The position numbers were made by a program, and so were the translations under genes. Below the pieces are notes generated by a model, which saw only the letters and a program-made list of their open reading frames with translations, was not told the DNA's origin and ran no database searches. Below, piece by piece: positions 15,797 through 24,395 of a stretch of DNA of 64,000 nt (the first letter of the stretch is position 1; each line of letters starts with the position of its first letter). Source of the stretch: Bacteriovorax sp. MedPE-SWde (GTDB lineage: Bacteria > Bdellovibrionota > Bacteriovoracia > Bacteriovoracales > Bacteriovoracaceae); contig MPCU01000005.1 of the NCBI GenBank assembly GCA_001874305.1, positions 62,001-126,000 of the forward strand, written 5' to 3'.

Positions 15797-16902
15797 TGGC
15801 AATTATTAGGCAATTAATTACAAGAGAATGGCTTCGCTTTTTCTTTTCTTCATTACTTGTTTTGTTACTACTGCTAACAGTTGGTAATCTAGTATCAGGA
15901 CTATTGCGAGGAAATGTTTCTCACAAAGAAGTTCTATTAAGTTATTTAATTCAGTTACCAACATTTATTACACAAGTTACCCCTGTCTCATGTCTCATTG
16001 CTAGTCTTTTTAGTATCAATAAGCTTAAAAACAGAAACGAACTAACTGCTATCTTTGCTTCAGGTTACTCAAGGCAAACTTTTTTTACAGACTTGTTACA
16101 GGTTGCTACCTATGTAGCGATATTTCAATTTTTAATGAGTGCCTACATTACTCCATTATTTAAGGCACAACGACACAACCTACTCCAAGACTCGATAGGA
16201 AAGTTTAGAAGTTTGAATAGCCAAGGCTTGAGTTCTTCTACTATTGGTTCAGGAAAGATTTGGTACAAGAGTAATGATTATTACTTTTCTTTTTCACATT
16301 TTGATTCAAAAAAAGAAGAACTTCATAATGTTAGTATTTATAACTATGATAATACTTATAAACTCAAATCTATTGATCAGTTTAAATCTCTTACATATAT
16401 TAAAGAAGCAAAGTCATGGAAACCCAATCAACATATTGACTATAAGGGACTAAACCAACCCTCTTTCCCAGACATATTAAAGAAAGTACAGCCAATTAAA
16501 ATTAACGAGCAAATTTCAGACTTCAAACAAATTGAAGCAGATATTACCACTCTCAGCTTTATGAGGCTTTATAGCTATATCTCTCAGTTGAATGAAAGTG
16601 GTATTAATGTTGGTGAATACCTTGTTATGTTTTACAAACATATTTCAGATAGTGTTATTTGTATTATTTTTGCCTTACTCGCAGCAACATCAATATTTAA
16701 TCCAAATAGAAGAAATAGCTCTTTTGGAAAAAGTGCTACATTCGTTTTCATATTTACACTTCTCTATTGGTTAGTTCAAAGTTACTTTATCGAGCTTGGT
16801 AGAAACTTAAAAATTTCAGCTCTTGTCGCTTGTTTTAGTGTACCTATGTTATTTGTATTATTTATTTCAGCTGTATTTTATAAGAATAGGAAGCTTGCAT
16901 AG
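15796..16902 (+). CDS. LptF/LptG-family permease (YjgP/YjgQ)
   Basis: Inner-membrane half of the LPS exporter: LptF and LptG pair with the ATPase LptB to extract LPS towards LptC-LptA. The N-terminus starts ITREWLRFFFSSLLVLLLLL. Three N-terminal helices are followed by a roughly 150-residue periplasmic jellyroll (about 130-270), then three C-terminal helices (ICIIFALLAATSIFNP and following). The motif NRNELTAIFASGYSR near residues 75-95 is the cytoplasmic coupling loop. 368 aa, normal. I cannot say whether it is LptF or LptG, and no partner is adjacent. It overlaps its upstream neighbour and shares the G of TAGTG with the glycosyltransferase gene downstream. Confidence 0.9.
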   Translation: MAIIRQLITREWLRFFFSSLLVLLLLLTVGNLVSGLLRGNVSHKEVLLSYLIQLPTFITQVTPVSCLIASLFSINKLKNRNELTAIFASGYSRQTFFTDLLQVATYVAIFQFLMSAYITPLFKAQRHNLLQDSIGKFRSLNSQGLSSSTIGSGKIWYKSNDYYFSFSHFDSKKEELHNVSIYNYDNTYKLKSIDQFKSLTYIKEAKSWKPNQHIDYKGLNQPSFPDILKKVQPIKINEQISDFKQIEADITTLSFMRLYSYISQLNESGINVGEYLVMFYKHISDSVICIIFALLAATSIFNPNRRNSSFGKSATFVFIFTLLYWLVQSYFIELGRNLKISALVACFSVPMLFVLFISAVFYKNRKLA

Positions 16903-18530
16903 TGAACAATCTCAAAAAGTATTTCTTTGCTATAGCTATAGTGCTAGTAGCGTTTTTTTACATTTTCGACCTCTCTAACCTAGATGCTTTAAGGCAGGGA
17001 ACTGAAGGATTCTACCTTCAAGTTTCTAAAGAAATGTCGGCAAAAGACTCTTACCTAACTCCTTACTATAGAGATGTAAGACATTGGTCAAAACCACCAC
17101 TTCACTTTGTTCTTCCATTTCCATTCTATTCTACTGGTTTATTTTCAACAATTTTTTCAGCACGCCTTTCAATTGCACTATTGGCCATCTTTCTGCTAAT
17201 CATGACTGCTAACTGGATTAAGCGTCACTTTAATATTGAGAAACATACTTCATTTCTTTTTCTTGCATCTTCTGTTGGACTAATAAAGTATGCACGTATT
17301 TATATGATGGAGATCCCCCTCTCACTTCTTACTTTTGTAGGCTGTTTATACTTTTATGATTATTACAAATCTCGAAAGCTTAAAGACTTAGTTATACCTT
17401 CTTTGCTTATTGCAGCTTCAATTCTAATAAAAGGTCCTGTCTCATATATTTTAGCAATGGCTTCCATAGGGTGCTTTTTTATCTATGACTACTTAAAGAA
17501 TAAACAACTCAATCTAAGGCCAGTTGTTTTGGTTGCTTCTATTTCTTTAGCGCTCGGATCAATTTGGTTTTTTATAAGTTACATTAATTATGGACGCGAA
17601 TTCTTTGATTATTTCTTTCTCAGAGAAAATGTTGGTAAGTTCACAGCAAAGAGTTACCCTATTAGACATGTTTTCCAAGGGCTAATCATCTTCGCGCTTC
17701 CCTGGAGCCTCTATCTTCCATTTTCTTACCTTAATTTTAGAGACTACTTCATTAGCACTAAAGGTATTAACACGGATAAGAAAGACCTAATTATCTTTCT
17801 CATGATACATGCTTTTATTTTCTTCGTTGTTTGGTTAATACCTTCGCAGAGATCACACCATTATGCAGTTCCTGCACTACCGTTCTTCCTTACCCTACTA
17901 CTTGTGAGTATGGTTAAGTCTGTTGAAAATACAAAGAGGAAGAGCTTTCTAATCTTCTCAAATATAGTGGTATCTATAGGGGCATTCTTACTTCTTATAG
18001 TATTTAGTTTAATCACTTACTACATAGATACGATTTCTCCGGGTAAAGACTTGGCCTTCTTTATGATATTAACTCTAATCATTTTATTTAGTTCAATTAC
18101 TATCTATCTGAAATCTCATAATATTACACTCAAGGCACTCTCTTCGCTTGTTTTTATAGGATGGATTTGGGTAGTAGTGGCACCAAAGTTTATCCCTGCT
18201 TTTATCCCTAACAAAGTTGTTGAACTTTCTTCTGACAAGAAAGTTTATGCTAATGTTAGAAAGCCATTCTTCGTTGAAGAAGCACTCAATAAAGAGATTA
18301 CGCTCATAGGACCTAATAAAATCAACTCCTTACTAAAAGATAACAATAATGCTTATATCTTGCGATATGAGGACTATATTAATCATGTCGATAAAAAAAG
18401 AACAAAGATTATTCATAAATGGTCTATCTGGAGAAGAAGAACAAGGGTTTCGCAAATTATCGAAGCCTTAAATGCTGATAATATCAACTCTCTAAGACAA
18501 GAGTATGTACTCTTTGTAAGTGCAAGATAA
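16902..18530 (+). CDS. ArnT-like GT-C (family 39/PMT) glycosyltransferase
   Basis: A polytopic inner-membrane protein (542 aa) with about ten or more membrane segments. The first periplasmic loop has QGTEGFYLQVSKEMSAKDSY and RHWSKPPLHF. The acidic residue in this loop and the KPPL signature are typical of ArnT/PMT enzymes, which move sugars from polyprenyl-phosphate carriers onto lipid A, other lipids or proteins. A non-membrane C-terminal domain follows (about residues 430-542). It starts at GTG overlapping the permease stop. Its neighbour, an LPS exporter half, suggests lipid A or LPS decoration, but the acceptor is not shown by sequence. Confidence 0.85.
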   Translation: MNNLKKYFFAIAIVLVAFFYIFDLSNLDALRQGTEGFYLQVSKEMSAKDSYLTPYYRDVRHWSKPPLHFVLPFPFYSTGLFSTIFSARLSIALLAIFLLIMTANWIKRHFNIEKHTSFLFLASSVGLIKYARIYMMEIPLSLLTFVGCLYFYDYYKSRKLKDLVIPSLLIAASILIKGPVSYILAMASIGCFFIYDYLKNKQLNLRPVVLVASISLALGSIWFFISYINYGREFFDYFFLRENVGKFTAKSYPIRHVFQGLIIFALPWSLYLPFSYLNFRDYFISTKGINTDKKDLIIFLMIHAFIFFVVWLIPSQRSHHYAVPALPFFLTLLLVSMVKSVENTKRKSFLIFSNIVVSIGAFLLLIVFSLITYYIDTISPGKDLAFFMILTLIILFSSITIYLKSHNITLKALSSLVFIGWIWVVVAPKFIPAFIPNKVVELSSDKKVYANVRKPFFVEEALNKEITLIGPNKINSLLKDNNNAYILRYEDYINHVDKKRTKIIHKWSIWRRRTRVSQIIEALNADNINSLRQEYVLFVSAR

Positions 18531-18547
18531 TATACTAGACTAACGCA

Positions 18548-19165
18548 ATGCGCACATGCTATAAGTTGGCCATGTCAAATTCAAATAATCTAATAGAAAA
18601 CTACTCTCTCGAAGGAGAGAATTTAGAAATTGTTACCTTCCCAGCACCTGTTCTAAAACAAGTAGCAAAGCCTGTTGAAACATTCGATGAAGAGCTTAAG
18701 CTACTTTGTAAGAATATGCTTTATACAATGTACCACGCACCAGGAATTGGCCTAGCGGCCCCACAAGTTGGTGAATCGCTTAGAATCTTTGTCATGGACA
18801 TAGATTTTAACAGAGAAGAGGTTACTAAAGCAGACGGTTCTACAGACTATGAACTTTCAAACTTTCAACCAAAGATTTTTATCAATCCTGTAATTGAAAA
18901 AGTTGATGGTGAAATCCTATACGAAGAAGGCTGTTTATCTGTGCCAGGAATCTTTGAAGAAGTTAAAAGAACTGAACACATTAAAGTAACTTATCAGAAT
19001 GTAGACGGGGAAAAACAAACGCTTGATGTTGATGGATTACTTTCTGTTTGTATTCAACATGAGAATGATCACCTTGATGGAATCGTATTTCTTGAAAGAC
19101 TTAGCGGATTAAAACGTAATTTTCTCACAAAGAAATATTTAAAGGCAAAGAAGAAACGAGGATAA
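18548..19165 (+). CDS. def: Peptide deformylase
   Basis: Removes the formyl group from nascent N-terminal fMet. All three motifs are present: GIGLAAPQVG, EGCLSVPG (metal-binding Cys) and QHENDHLDG (the HExxH-type metal and catalytic site). Two starts are possible, ATG at 18548 or ATG at 18572 (197 aa). Neither has a strong ribosome site, and a TATACT at 18531-18536 would put an mRNA start close to the first. The enzyme core is unaffected. It is followed 4 bp later by fmt, the classic def-fmt pair that installs and removes the formyl group. Confidence 0.97.
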   Translation: MRTCYKLAMSNSNNLIENYSLEGENLEIVTFPAPVLKQVAKPVETFDEELKLLCKNMLYTMYHAPGIGLAAPQVGESLRIFVMDIDFNREEVTKADGSTDYELSNFQPKIFINPVIEKVDGEILYEEGCLSVPGIFEEVKRTEHIKVTYQNVDGEKQTLDVDGLLSVCIQHENDHLDGIVFLERLSGLKRNFLTKKYLKAKKKRG

Positions 19166-19169
19166 GACT

Positions 19170-20114
19170 ATGAAGAAGTTTAACGTTGTATTTTGTGGAA
19201 CTCCTGACTTCTCTGTTCCTACACTCGAATTACTGAACAACCATCCACATATAAATTTAAAATACGTAATTAGTATGCCTGATAGACCAGCAGGAAGAGG
19301 GCAAAAATTAAAATCTCCTCCTGTTGTTGAGTATGCTAACTCTAATAAGATAAAAGTATTCCAAACAGAAAATATTAATAAAGAGCCAGAGTTTATTTCT
19401 CAACTAGAGAGTGAAAAAATTGACTTCTTTGTTGTACTAGCATTTGCACAATTCCTTGGCTCAAAAGTTCTAAATCTGCCAAAGCAAGGTTGTTACAATA
19501 TTCATACATCTCTACTTCCAAAGTATAGAGGTGCAGCTCCAATACAGTATGCTTTACTTAATGGTGATGAAACGACAGGTGTTTCTATTCAAAAAATGGT
19601 TAAGAAAATGGACGCTGGAGATCTTGTAAAAGATTCACCTATTGCCATTTCTAGAACTGAAACTGGTGGACAACTCTACACTCGCTTAAAGCTACAAGCT
19701 GCTCTTACTTTAAATGATCTTATAACTGATTTAATAAATGACAATGTTACAGTAACTCCTCAAAACGAGGATGAAGTATCATTTGCTCCTACTCTTAAAA
19801 AAGAAGATGGGCATATTAAATTTAGTGAAGATAGCTTTGATAAGATATGGAATAAAGTTCGTGCTTTAAAGCCATGGCCAGGAACTTTTTGTTTTTTAAA
19901 TGAAAAGAGAGTTAAGATAATAGAAATTGAAGAATACCCAACAGTTAAATTAAACCCAGGCGAATTTAAACTAATGGATCAAAAAATCTTAATTGGAAGT
20001 CTCGACAAGACTGTTCGCCTAACTCTTCTTCAACTTGAAGGTAAGAAACCTTGCTCAGACGTAAAGTTAGCAAATGGTTTAAAACAAATCGAAGACACAA
20101 TAGTAATAAAATAA
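19170..20114 (+). CDS. fmt: Methionyl-tRNA formyltransferase
   Basis: Formylates initiator Met-tRNA using 10-formyl-tetrahydrofolate. It begins with VVFCGTPDFSVPTLELL. The formyl-folate/tRNA loop reads DRPAGRGQKLKSPPV, and the catalytic core has NIHTSLLPKYRGAAPIQ. A C-terminal OB-like domain starts with WNKVRALKPWPGTF. 314 aa is typical. It lies in the def-fmt-rpe series with short gaps (4 bp upstream, 9 bp downstream), indicating one transcript. Confidence 0.98.
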   Translation: MKKFNVVFCGTPDFSVPTLELLNNHPHINLKYVISMPDRPAGRGQKLKSPPVVEYANSNKIKVFQTENINKEPEFISQLESEKIDFFVVLAFAQFLGSKVLNLPKQGCYNIHTSLLPKYRGAAPIQYALLNGDETTGVSIQKMVKKMDAGDLVKDSPIAISRTETGGQLYTRLKLQAALTLNDLITDLINDNVTVTPQNEDEVSFAPTLKKEDGHIKFSEDSFDKIWNKVRALKPWPGTFCFLNEKRVKIIEIEEYPTVKLNPGEFKLMDQKILIGSLDKTVRLTLLQLEGKKPCSDVKLANGLKQIEDTIVIK

Positions 20115-20123
20115 AGGATTGTT

Positions 20124-20774
20124 ATGACTACTATTTCTCCTAGTATTTTAGCTGCAGACTTCATGGATCTTAAGTCAGACGTTGATGCTTTAAGTGGAAT
20201 CAATGATCTATGGTTACACCTTGATGTTATGGACGGACACTTTGTTCCTAATATGACTTTTGGTATTCCGATTATAAAACAACTTTCAAATATTACTTCT
20301 ATTCCTTTGGATGTTCACCTTATGGTAACAAATCCAAACTTTCACATAATTGAACTTAAAGATATAAATATTCAAAATATAACATTCCACTTAGAAGCGG
20401 AGTCTAACCCTTTAAAGCTTGTAGAGCTAGCAAAGCAGTTCTATCCAAGTGTTGGTATCTCAATTAAGCCTGGAACATCTGTTTCTGAAATTGATATAGA
20501 TTTATTATCTCATGTAGATTTGGTTCTCGTCATGTCAGTTGAGCCAGGGTTTGGTGGTCAAAAGTTTATGGACTCAAGCCTCGAGAAGATGAAAGAATTA
20601 ACAGAGCTCAGAGACCTTCATTCACTCGATTTTAAGATTCAGATTGATGGTGGTGTAAACCTTGAGACTTCTAAGAAAGCAATAGCAGCAGGGGCAGACA
20701 ATCTTGTTGCTGGTTCATATATTTTCAAAAACTCAAAAGAATCATATTCAGAAATTATTAATACTCTAAGATAA
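20124..20774 (+). CDS. rpe: Ribulose-phosphate 3-epimerase
   Basis: Interconverts ribulose-5-phosphate and xylulose-5-phosphate in the pentose phosphate pathway, with a TIM barrel and a bound metal. SPSILAADF at the N-terminus, LDVMDGHFVPNMTFG (metal His and Asp), DVHLMV, VMSVEPGFGGQKF and QIDGGV (catalytic Asp region) are all present. 216 aa is normal. It follows fmt by 9 bp and precedes hutH by 12 bp. This places a housekeeping enzyme in the same run as histidine-degradation genes. Confidence 0.97.
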   Translation: MTTISPSILAADFMDLKSDVDALSGINDLWLHLDVMDGHFVPNMTFGIPIIKQLSNITSIPLDVHLMVTNPNFHIIELKDINIQNITFHLEAESNPLKLVELAKQFYPSVGISIKPGTSVSEIDIDLLSHVDLVLVMSVEPGFGGQKFMDSSLEKMKELTELRDLHSLDFKIQIDGGVNLETSKKAIAAGADNLVAGSYIFKNSKESYSEIINTLR

Positions 20775-20786
20775 ATTGAGGTTAAC

Positions 20787-22328
20787 ATGACAAAAGAAAT
20801 TATCATCGATGGCCATGGGCTAACAGTAAAAGATATATACAATGTAGCATACGCTAAAAAAGGTGAATTAACTTTAAAGCTATCAGACATATCACGACAG
20901 TCAGTTTTAAATGCAAAAGATTACGTTACTAAAATCGTAGAGAAGGGTGAACCTGTCTACGGAATTAATACAGGATTTGGAGCACTATCAAGTGTCCACA
21001 TCAAGAAAGAAGACCTTTCAACTTTACAGGTTAACCTTATTAGATCTCACTGTACTGGAGTAGGAAGCCCTTTCTCTAGAGAAATAACAAGAGCAATCAT
21101 GCTCCTTCGTGCAAACTGTTTAGCCTCTGGTTTTTCAGGTGTTTCACTTAGTGCAATTGAATTAATTCTAAAATTCATAAATCATGACATTACTCCCGTT
21201 GTTCCAGAAAAGGGTTCAGTTGGTGCATCAGGTGACCTTGCTCCTTTATCACATATTGCTCTAGCATTAATTGGAGAAGGAGAAGTTATTTATGATGGAA
21301 AGTTGGTTCGTTCTGACTTTGCCATTAGAGACATAGGTGAAGAGCCTGTAGTTTTAGGGCCGAAGGATGGACTTGCACTAATTAATGGTACTGCCGTAAT
21401 GGCCGCACTAGGTGCCTTAGCTGTTCATAGAGCAGAGAGACTTGTTAAGCTTGCAGATATTGCAGCAGCTTGTACAGTTGATGGTGTTAGAGGTACGAGT
21501 AATGCCTATGATCATAAAATTCATGGACTTAAGCCTCATCCAGGACAACTTGCTTCTTCAATAAACTTAAATAAACTTTTAGATGACTCTGATATTCTTA
21601 AATCACACCCTGAATGTGGAAAAGTACAAGATCCATATTCTTTAAGATGTGTTCCACAAGTACACGGTGCTTCTAGACAAACTCTTGCACATACAAGAGA
21701 CGTTATAACTCTTGAGTTAAATGCTGTAACAGATAATCCACTAATCTTTATTGGTGAAGACGAAGTTATCTCAGGTGGTAACTTTCACGGTGAAGCTATT
21801 TCAATGGCGATGGATTACTTAGCAATTGGTTTAGCAGAATTATGTAATATTTCTGAAAGAAGAGTTGAGAAAATGATGAACCCAACTTTCTCTGATCTAC
21901 CTGCGTTTTTAACACCAAACTCAGGTCTTAATAGTGGTCTTATGATTGCTCATGTTACTGCAGCAGCATTAACTTCGGAAAATAAATTTCTATGTCATCC
22001 TGCATCTGTTGACTCTGTACCAACATCAACTGATAAAGAAGATCACGTATCTATGGGTGTAACTGCAGGTAGAAAATTACATGAAGTTTTAACGAATCTA
22101 ACGACATGTTTATCAATTGAGTTTCTATGTAATACACAAGCATTAGAGTTCCATAGACCTCTTAAATCATCACCTGCTATTGAAGCTGTTTTTGATCATG
22201 TAAGAAAGACAGTACCTAAGATCGAAGACGACAGAGTATTTTATAAAGATATAAACAGTATCGAATCCCTTATTAACAATAATGAGTTACTATCTAAGGT
22301 AGAAGAAGTTATTGGAGAACTAAGATAA
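20787..22328 (+). CDS. hutH: Histidine ammonia-lyase
   Basis: Converts histidine to urocanate and ammonia, step one of histidine degradation. The triad Ala147-Ser148-Gly149 (within GSVGASGDLAPLSHIAL) forms the electrophilic MIO cofactor. YGINTGFGALS (residues 58-68) supplies the catalytic Tyr, and QDPYSLRCVPQVHGA is the conserved core. 513 aa, as expected. Its stop overlaps the hutI start (TAATG). hutU and hutG, the intermediate and last steps, are not in this window, so the pathway must be completed elsewhere or be partial. Confidence 0.97.
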   Translation: MTKEIIIDGHGLTVKDIYNVAYAKKGELTLKLSDISRQSVLNAKDYVTKIVEKGEPVYGINTGFGALSSVHIKKEDLSTLQVNLIRSHCTGVGSPFSREITRAIMLLRANCLASGFSGVSLSAIELILKFINHDITPVVPEKGSVGASGDLAPLSHIALALIGEGEVIYDGKLVRSDFAIRDIGEEPVVLGPKDGLALINGTAVMAALGALAVHRAERLVKLADIAAACTVDGVRGTSNAYDHKIHGLKPHPGQLASSINLNKLLDDSDILKSHPECGKVQDPYSLRCVPQVHGASRQTLAHTRDVITLELNAVTDNPLIFIGEDEVISGGNFHGEAISMAMDYLAIGLAELCNISERRVEKMMNPTFSDLPAFLTPNSGLNSGLMIAHVTAAALTSENKFLCHPASVDSVPTSTDKEDHVSMGVTAGRKLHEVLTNLTTCLSIEFLCNTQALEFHRPLKSSPAIEAVFDHVRKTVPKIEDDRVFYKDINSIESLINNNELLSKVEEVIGELR

Positions 22329-23545
22329 TGAATACTGTATATAGAAATATCTCAGAAGTATTAACACTATCCTCAGCAGCTAAAAAAGATGGTAGAAACT
22401 TGCTTCCTGAAGATTGTTCTATATTAAAGAATGCCACTGTTGTTTTTAACAGTGAAGAAGTTCTTTGGGTTGGTCATGATGGTGATCTTCCCTCTAACCT
22501 GCTCGAAGGTTCTAAAGTCATTGATCTTTCAAATAAAGTTTTAACACCTGAGATGGTTGATTCTCATACTCACGCTATCTTTGGTGGCAACCGCGCTGAA
22601 GAATATTCAATGCGTCTAAATGGTGCTGACTATCAAGCAATAGCAAAAGCTGGTGGAGGTATTCTTTCAACTTCAAAGGGTACAAACTCACTATCTGCTG
22701 ATGAGCTATTTAATATTACTTCAGAGAGAATTGAGAGAATCGCTTCTTATGGTGTTGGAACTATTGAAATTAAATCTGGATATGCTCTTAACTACGAATC
22801 AGAAAAGATTTGTTCAGAAGTTATCGACAGATTAAAAAAGCACTTCCATCCTAGAGTTAATATTTTTAATACATTCCTAGCTGCTCATGCAGTACCAAAA
22901 GAGTTTGAAACATCAACTGACTACTTAACCTCTGTTGTGATACCTCTGCTCAAAGAGCTAGCACCAAAGAAGATTATAGATGCAGTTGATATCTTTCATG
23001 AAGAAGGATACTTCACTCTTGAAGATACAAGACTACTATTTGAAGAGAGCAAAAAGCTTAACCTAGAAGTTAAGATACATGCTGATGAATTTGGAGATAA
23101 TGGCGGTGCCATAATCGCTTCTAAGTTTGGTGCATTAAGTGCTGATCATCTTCTATGCACTGGAGATGAAGGCATCAAGACCTTAGCAAAATCTTCAACA
23201 GTAGCAACTGTACTTCCAGGTACTGGTTGGTTTCTAGGGAAACCTCAGGCAAATGCCAAGAGAATGCTCGATTCTGGATGTAAGGTGTCTATTGCTTCTG
23301 ACTATAACCCAGGTTCATGTCATTGTGATAATCTCCTACTTATAGCATCTATGGCGGCGCCTATGTATCCAATGAATATGGCACAGATGTGGTCTGCGAT
23401 TACACTTAACGCTGCAGCTTCTTTAGGAATATCTAATCAAGGTTCAATTGAAGTAGGAAAAGCTCCGCGTTTTACAATCTTCGATGTAAAGTCGGTTTCA
23501 GAAATTACTTATAACTGGGGTCGAAACTTGGCTGTTTCTATTTAA
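22328..23545 (+). CDS. hutI: Imidazolonepropionase
   Basis: Hydrolyses imidazolone propionate to formiminoglutamate, step three of histidine degradation. It belongs to the amidohydrolase superfamily: the metal pair is His80 and His82 in VDSHTHAIFGG, with IEIKSGYAL, KIHADEFGD (further metal His) and ASDYNPGSCHCDNL (catalytic Asp loop) downstream. 405 aa is normal. It is coupled to hutH by overlapping stop and start. Its 3' end overlaps the convergent thioredoxin-like gene by 8 bp with no visible terminator. Confidence 0.97.
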   Translation: MNTVYRNISEVLTLSSAAKKDGRNLLPEDCSILKNATVVFNSEEVLWVGHDGDLPSNLLEGSKVIDLSNKVLTPEMVDSHTHAIFGGNRAEEYSMRLNGADYQAIAKAGGGILSTSKGTNSLSADELFNITSERIERIASYGVGTIEIKSGYALNYESEKICSEVIDRLKKHFHPRVNIFNTFLAAHAVPKEFETSTDYLTSVVIPLLKELAPKKIIDAVDIFHEEGYFTLEDTRLLFEESKKLNLEVKIHADEFGDNGGAIIASKFGALSADHLLCTGDEGIKTLAKSSTVATVLPGTGWFLGKPQANAKRMLDSGCKVSIASDYNPGSCHCDNLLLIASMAAPMYPMNMAQMWSAITLNAAASLGISNQGSIEVGKAPRFTIFDVKSVSEITYNWGRNLAVSI

Positions 23546-24089
23546 GCATCTTTTCGATGGTTTCTTGAAATTCTTCTGAATAAAAGTCTTTAGCGCCCTG
23601 AGACTCTTCAATAACTTTTCCATTATAATATATAATTGAGACTGGTATAGCAGACACCATGAACCTGTCAGTTAATATACCATCTTTGTCAGACACTATA
23701 TCGAAATTCAAATTATACTTTTTTGTAATCCTTTTAATATTTTTCTTTATATTCTCTTCATCAGAGTTAACTGTAATTATTTTGAGTTTATCTGTTTTGT
23801 ATTTCTTTCTAAGATTTACCAGTGATGGAAATTCCTCTAAACAAGGACGACACCATGATGCCCAAAAGTTCAAGATAACAACACCTTTAGAAAAATCTTT
23901 ATTCTCAAAAGACTTACCTTTCATCGTTTTAAAATCTACATCCTTAAGAACAGCTTCATAATGCTTGTATTTCTTGTTAGTTACATCACTTTTCTTTGCT
24001 GAAAGGTATCCTGTTTCTGGAAACAGTAAAGTAGTCGCAATAATTGAGATAGCAAGAAGTGTATATTTTAATGGAAATTTTTTCTTCAT
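23538..24089 (-). CDS. TlpA/ResA-like membrane-anchored thioredoxin
   Basis: A thiol-disulfide oxidoreductase of the periplasm. One N-terminal anchor or signal (about residues 7-24, LKYTLLAISIIATTLLF) is followed by a thioredoxin fold with NFWASWCRPCLEEFP, the redox pair being the Cys residues of CRPC. The cis-proline loop is SAIPVS. 183 aa fits the TlpA/ResA/DsbE group, which reduces apo-cytochrome c or other exported proteins. No cytochrome maturation gene is adjacent, so the client is unknown. Its start is 54 bp from the divergent small pilin-like gene. Confidence 0.88.
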   Translation of the reverse strand: MKKKFPLKYTLLAISIIATTLLFPETGYLSAKKSDVTNKKYKHYEAVLKDVDFKTMKGKSFENKDFSKGVVILNFWASWCRPCLEEFPSLVNLRKKYKTDKLKIITVNSDEENIKKNIKRITKKYNLNFDIVSDKDGILTDRFMVSAIPVSIIYYNGKVIEESQGAKDFYSEEFQETIEKMLK

Positions 24090-24143
24090 TGAGGCCTTTG
24101 CGCTTCACTAATAACATGTAAGTATACAAGGATCGAACTTAAT

Positions 24144-24374
24144 ATGAAACAGTGCAGAGTTTTCCGACTAATTAGGTTTACTATTCTAAGGCATAAACGA
24201 AGAATTGTAAAAGAAGATGGCCAAACTCTTATTGAGTTTTTAATGCTTTTCTTTGTTATGATTTCACTTTCGTTTCTTCTTTTAACCCAATCAAATCGAT
24301 TCATTGCTGATCGATGGCAAGCCTTTGTAACTGTCATTGCAAAACCATCAGCAACAACTATAGAATTACCATAA
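24144..24374 (+). CDS. Small Flp/TadE-like prepilin protein
   Basis: 76 aa. A basic N-terminus (about residues 1-25) leads to EDGQTLIEFLMLFFVMISLS. A Gly is followed by Gln, with Glu at position +5 of the would-be mature protein (Q-T-L-I-E-F), then a single hydrophobic helix. This is the class III/type IV prepilin cleavage pattern seen in Flp pilins and TadE-like minor pilins. The rest is short and polar. It stands alone: no Tad ATPase, secretin or prepilin peptidase is adjacent in the window. The call rests on this motif alone, and a simple single-span membrane protein remains possible. Confidence 0.65.
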   Translation: MKQCRVFRLIRFTILRHKRRIVKEDGQTLIEFLMLFFVMISLSFLLLTQSNRFIADRWQAFVTVIAKPSATTIELP

Positions 24375-24395
24375 AAAATAATTATAGGAGTCACT

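Noticed and set aside
24086-24394. Minus-strand open frame of 102 codons antisense to the pilin-like gene
   Set aside because: It lacks family features, and the opposite strand has a clear prepilin motif.
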